This document shows positions 61,405-64,000 of a DNA stretch of 64,000 nt, piece by piece; position 1 is the stretch's first letter, and every line of letters starts with the position of its first letter. The translations under genes were made by a program, and so were the position numbers. This stretch comes from Pseudomonas sp. GGS8 (GTDB lineage: Bacteria > Pseudomonadota > Gammaproteobacteria > Pseudomonadales > Pseudomonadaceae), in the NCBI RefSeq assembly GCF_024168645.1, contig NZ_JALJWF010000001.1:434001-498000 (forward strand). Reading direction: 5' to 3'. The notes beneath the pieces are model-generated. The model worked only from the letters and a program-made list of their open reading frames with translations, was not told the origin of the DNA and did not search any database.

Positions 61405-62865
61405 TCAGACGGCCCGAATCACATGCTTGATTTCCTGGAACGCCTGCAAACCCCACGGCCCCAATTCGCGGCCGATGCTGCTCTGTTTGTAGCCACCCCA
61501 GGCGGTCTGCGGGAAGATCACTTGCGGCGCGTTGATCCACACAAGCCCCGCCTGCAAAGCGTTGGCGACCCGATCGGCGGCCTCGCTGTCGCGCGTGACC
61601 ACACTGGCGACCAGACCAAACTGGCTGTCGTTGGCCAGGGCAATCGCTTCAGCCTCGGAGGTGAAACTGCGCACGCAGATCACCGGGCCGAAAATCTCTT
61701 CGCACCACAACGCACTGTCGAGGGGCGCGTCGATGAAAATGGTCGGCTGCAAAAAATAGCCGCGCGACAGGTCCGCCGGACGATTGCCGCCGCAGATCAG
61801 CTTCGCGCCAGCGCTCAAACCACGATCGATGTGGCCCAGCACCCGTTGGTATTGCGCCTGATTGACCAGCGCGCCCATTTCCACGTTCGGGTCGAACGGG
61901 TCGGCCACGCGAATGGCTTCGGCACGGGCCTTCAATCGCGCAACAAACTCATCCGCCAACTCATCGGCGACCAGCACGCGACTGGTCGCGGAACACATCT
62001 GCCCGGCGTTGAAGAAACCACCGCCACAGGCCACTTCCACCGCCAGTTCGATGTCGGCATCGGCGAGCACCAGCAACGAGGACTTGCCACCCAGTTCCAG
62101 GCTCACGCCTTTTACGGTTTCCGCCGCCCGCTGCATCACCTGCACACCCACCGCGTTGCTGCCGGTGAAGGAAATCTTGGCAATGCGCGGGTCAGCCGAC
62201 AGCGGTGCGCCAACCGCCAGGCCGGTGCCGCAGACCAGGTTGAACACACCGTTTGGCACACCGGCCTCGGCAATGATCGTCGCCAGTTCCAGCTCCGGCA
62301 GCGGCGTCACTTCAGACGGTTTGAGCACCACGCAGCAACCGGCGGCCAGGGCCGGGGCGAGTTTCCAGGCGGTGGTGACCATCGGGAAATTCCACGGCAC
62401 GATCAACCCCACCACACCGCACGGTTCGCGGCGCAAACGGGCGCTGAAATCATCGCTTGGCAATGCCACGGCGCTGTCTTGTTTCGCGTCCAGGCCTTCA
62501 GCCAACTCGGCGTAATACTCGAAGGTGGCGATCACGTCGTCGACGTCGATGGCCGCTTCGAACAGCGGTTTGCCGTTGTTGCTCGACTGCAACTTCATCA
62601 ACTGTTCGCGACTGGCCTGCACGCCTGCGGCGATTCTGCGCAGGATCGCCCCGCGCTCGGCGCCGGTGGTTTTCGACCATTGCTTGAACGCATGGGTCGC
62701 AGCGGTGACGGCCTGATCGACAGCGTGTGCATCGCCGCCGTTGACGGTGGTCAGCAGCGCTTCGGTCGCCGGGTTGATCACGCGCAAATGTTCGTTGCCA
62801 GCCGACCATTGGCCGTTGATGTACAGGCCATCCAGTGCCGTTGGGAAAGTCATGCGGAAAGTCAT
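61405..62865 (-). CDS. NAD(P)-dependent aldehyde dehydrogenase
   Basis: A 486-residue ALDH with PWNF (157-160), the general-base Glu257 in LELGGKSS, catalytic Cys291 in FFNAGQMCSATSR and the C-terminal motif EEIFGPVICV. It oxidises an aldehyde to its acid in the cytoplasm. The ATGA overlap with the upstream decarboxylase stop sets the start at 62865 and indicates coupled translation. If the decarboxylase makes 4-guanidinobutyraldehyde, this enzyme would make 4-guanidinobutanoate (inference). Confidence 0.94.
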   Translation of the reverse strand: MTFRMTFPTALDGLYINGQWSAGNEHLRVINPATEALLTTVNGGDAHAVDQAVTAATHAFKQWSKTTGAERGAILRRIAAGVQASREQLMKLQSSNNGKPLFEAAIDVDDVIATFEYYAELAEGLDAKQDSAVALPSDDFSARLRREPCGVVGLIVPWNFPMVTTAWKLAPALAAGCCVVLKPSEVTPLPELELATIIAEAGVPNGVFNLVCGTGLAVGAPLSADPRIAKISFTGSNAVGVQVMQRAAETVKGVSLELGGKSSLLVLADADIELAVEVACGGGFFNAGQMCSATSRVLVADELADEFVARLKARAEAIRVADPFDPNVEMGALVNQAQYQRVLGHIDRGLSAGAKLICGGNRPADLSRGYFLQPTIFIDAPLDSALWCEEIFGPVICVRSFTSEAEAIALANDSQFGLVASVVTRDSEAADRVANALQAGLVWINAPQVIFPQTAWGGYKQSSIGRELGPWGLQAFQEIKHVIRAV

Positions 62866-64000
62866 TTCGACACCGCCTTCATCCACGAAGTCTGATCGAT
62901 TTCAATCAGGGTCGGGCCCTGGCGATCGGTGGCCAGGCGCAACGCCTCACGCAAGCTGTCAACACTGTTGACAGCTTCGGCCGCGCAGCCCAGGGCCTTG
63001 GCCACACCGATGAAATCGGGGGTGTAGATGTCCACGCCCACCGGCTCGATGGCGCGGTTGACCATGTATTTCTTGATCTCTTCGTAGCCCTGGTTATTCC
63101 ACAGCAACACGATCACCGGCGTGCGCGCTTCCACCGCGCTGGCCAGTTCCGGCAGGGTGAATTGCAGGCCGCCGTCGCCGATCAGGCACACTACCGGCGG
63201 CCGCGCACCACCTTCGACGCTGCCACCAAGCCAGGCGCCAATCGCCGCCGGCAGGGCGTAACCGAGGGTGCCGTAACCGGTGGAGGAATTGAACCAGCGA
63301 CGCGGTCGTTCCGGGTTGAACGTCAGGTTGCCGGTGTACACCGGTTGGGTCGAATCGCCGACGAACACCGCGTTCGGCAATTCGTACAGCACGGTTTCCA
63401 GGAAACGGGTCTGGGCCAGGGTTGGGGCGTCCCAGGTCGCGGCCAGTTCCTCACGCAAGCGAGCGGCGCGCACCTGCCCCCAGTCGTTGCGGCGCTCGGC
63501 CAGCGACTTGTGGGACAACGCGCTCAACAGGGCCTGGGCGGCATTGCGCGAGTCGGCCACCAACGCCACCTTCGGCGGGTAATTACGCACGGTCTGGTCT
63601 GGGTCGATGTCCACGCGCAGCAATACGCCGGGAATTTCGAAGCCGCCGGCGAAGGTGATGTCGTAATCGGTTTCGGCCAGTTCGGTGCCGATGGCCAGCA
63701 CCACGTCGGCCTCAGCCACCAGCGCACGGGTGGCCACCAGGCTTTGAGTCGAACCGATCAGCAGCGGATGGCTGGATTCGAGCATGCCTTTGGCATTGAT
63801 GGTCAAGGCCACTGGCGCATCCAGCAGCTCGGCCAGTTCAGTCAGCTCGGCCGCGGCATCGATGGCGCCGCCACCGGCGAGAATCAACGGGCGCCTGGCC
63901 CCGGCCAGCAAGTCGGTCATGCGGCTGATCGCGCTGGGCGAAGCACCGGCGCGGTCGATGTTCACCGGCACGCTGGCGAGCAAATCATCGGCCTCTTCGA
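62862..64000 (-). CDS. aruI: Thiamine diphosphate-dependent decarboxylase, AruI-like (5' part outside the window)
   Basis: About 379 C-terminal residues are visible; the frame remains open at the window edge. The middle domain (LAGARRPLILAGGGAIDAAAELTELAELLDAPVALTINAKGMLESSHPLLIGS) and the ThDP-binding GDG-NN motif (GDGGLQFTLPELASAVEARTPVIVLLWNNQGYEEIKK) place it with acetolactate-synthase-like enzymes. It resembles what I recall of 5-guanidino-2-oxopentanoate (2-ketoarginine) decarboxylase AruI, which yields 4-guanidinobutyraldehyde. The N-terminal domain with the catalytic Glu is not visible. It heads an operon with the aldehyde dehydrogenase and probably the ABC importer. Confidence 0.83.
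   Translation of the reverse strand, partial: EEADDLLASVPVNIDRAGASPSAISRMTDLLAGARRPLILAGGGAIDAAAELTELAELLDAPVALTINAKGMLESSHPLLIGSTQSLVATRALVAEADVVLAIGTELAETDYDITFAGGFEIPGVLLRVDIDPDQTVRNYPPKVALVADSRNAAQALLSALSHKSLAERRNDWGQVRAARLREELAATWDAPTLAQTRFLETVLYELPNAVFVGDSTQPVYTGNLTFNPERPRRWFNSSTGYGTLGYALPAAIGAWLGGSVEGGARPPVVCLIGDGGLQFTLPELASAVEARTPVIVLLWNNQGYEEIKKYMVNRAIEPVGVDIYTPDFIGVAKALGCAAEAVNSVDSLREALRLATDRQGPTLIEIDQTSWMKAVSK

Overview
This is a chromosomal window from a fluorescens-type Pseudomonas. The gene order formyltetrahydrofolate deformylase - mvaT - sbcB, and later pyruvate kinase - 2Fe-2S/FAD reductase - GGDEF protein - class I fumarase, is the order I recall from the P. aeruginosa PA4314-PA4333 region. 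The high-GC coding sequence and the many Pseudomonas REP/REPIN elements (GTGGGAGCGGGCTTGCCCGC and GTGGCGAGGGGGCTTGCC types) fit the same assignment.

Layout. 0-3.3 kb: end of a deacetylase-like gene, a flippase-like membrane protein, purU and mvaT. 3.4-11.9 kb: sbcB, then a tightly overlapping six-gene cluster (RDD, SpoIIM, DUF4129, DUF4350, MoxR ATPase, DUF58). 11.9-27.2 kb, minus strand: a Tc (toxin complex) operon with a large Ig-repeat protein, a split TcA (shell half, then neuraminidase-like/pore/TcB-binding half), and a second Ig-repeat protein that appears broken by a frameshift. 27.2-36.9 kb: mostly core genes (DUF6124 protein with a structured leader, PilZ, TPR lipoprotein, pyruvate kinase, ferredoxin-type reductase, diguanylate cyclase, fumarase), interrupted by two further small genes, a one-domain Ig protein and a delta-60 repeat protein. 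37.0-47.0 kb, plus strand: TcB and two tandem TcC (Rhs) genes with different C-terminal domains. 47.1-53.0 kb: a DctB/DctD-class two-component system (probably MifSR) and an alpha-ketoglutarate-type permease with a sigma-54 promoter, separated by an IS3-family insertion in a REPIN. 53.2-56.8 kb: COG4705 membrane protein, flavin reductase, small unknown protein, ABM monooxygenase, AraC regulator. 57.0-64.0 kb, minus strand: a spermidine/putrescine-type ABC importer downstream of an aldehyde dehydrogenase and a ThDP decarboxylase resembling 2-ketoarginine decarboxylase (AruI).

Main observation. The Tc genes lie in two blocks on opposite strands about 10 kb apart, with core metabolic genes between. 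A 16-bp palindromic motif (consensus CTGTCAG-N2-CTGACAG) lies 72-80 bp upstream of four separate transcription starts: the large Ig-repeat gene, the one-domain Ig gene, the delta-60 gene and TcB. Two more copies lie between the large Ig gene and TcA. This suggests one regulon joining TcA, TcB, two TcC toxins, three Ig-like proteins and a delta-60 protein. The Ig-like and delta-60 members are candidate undescribed accessory components of the Tc system.
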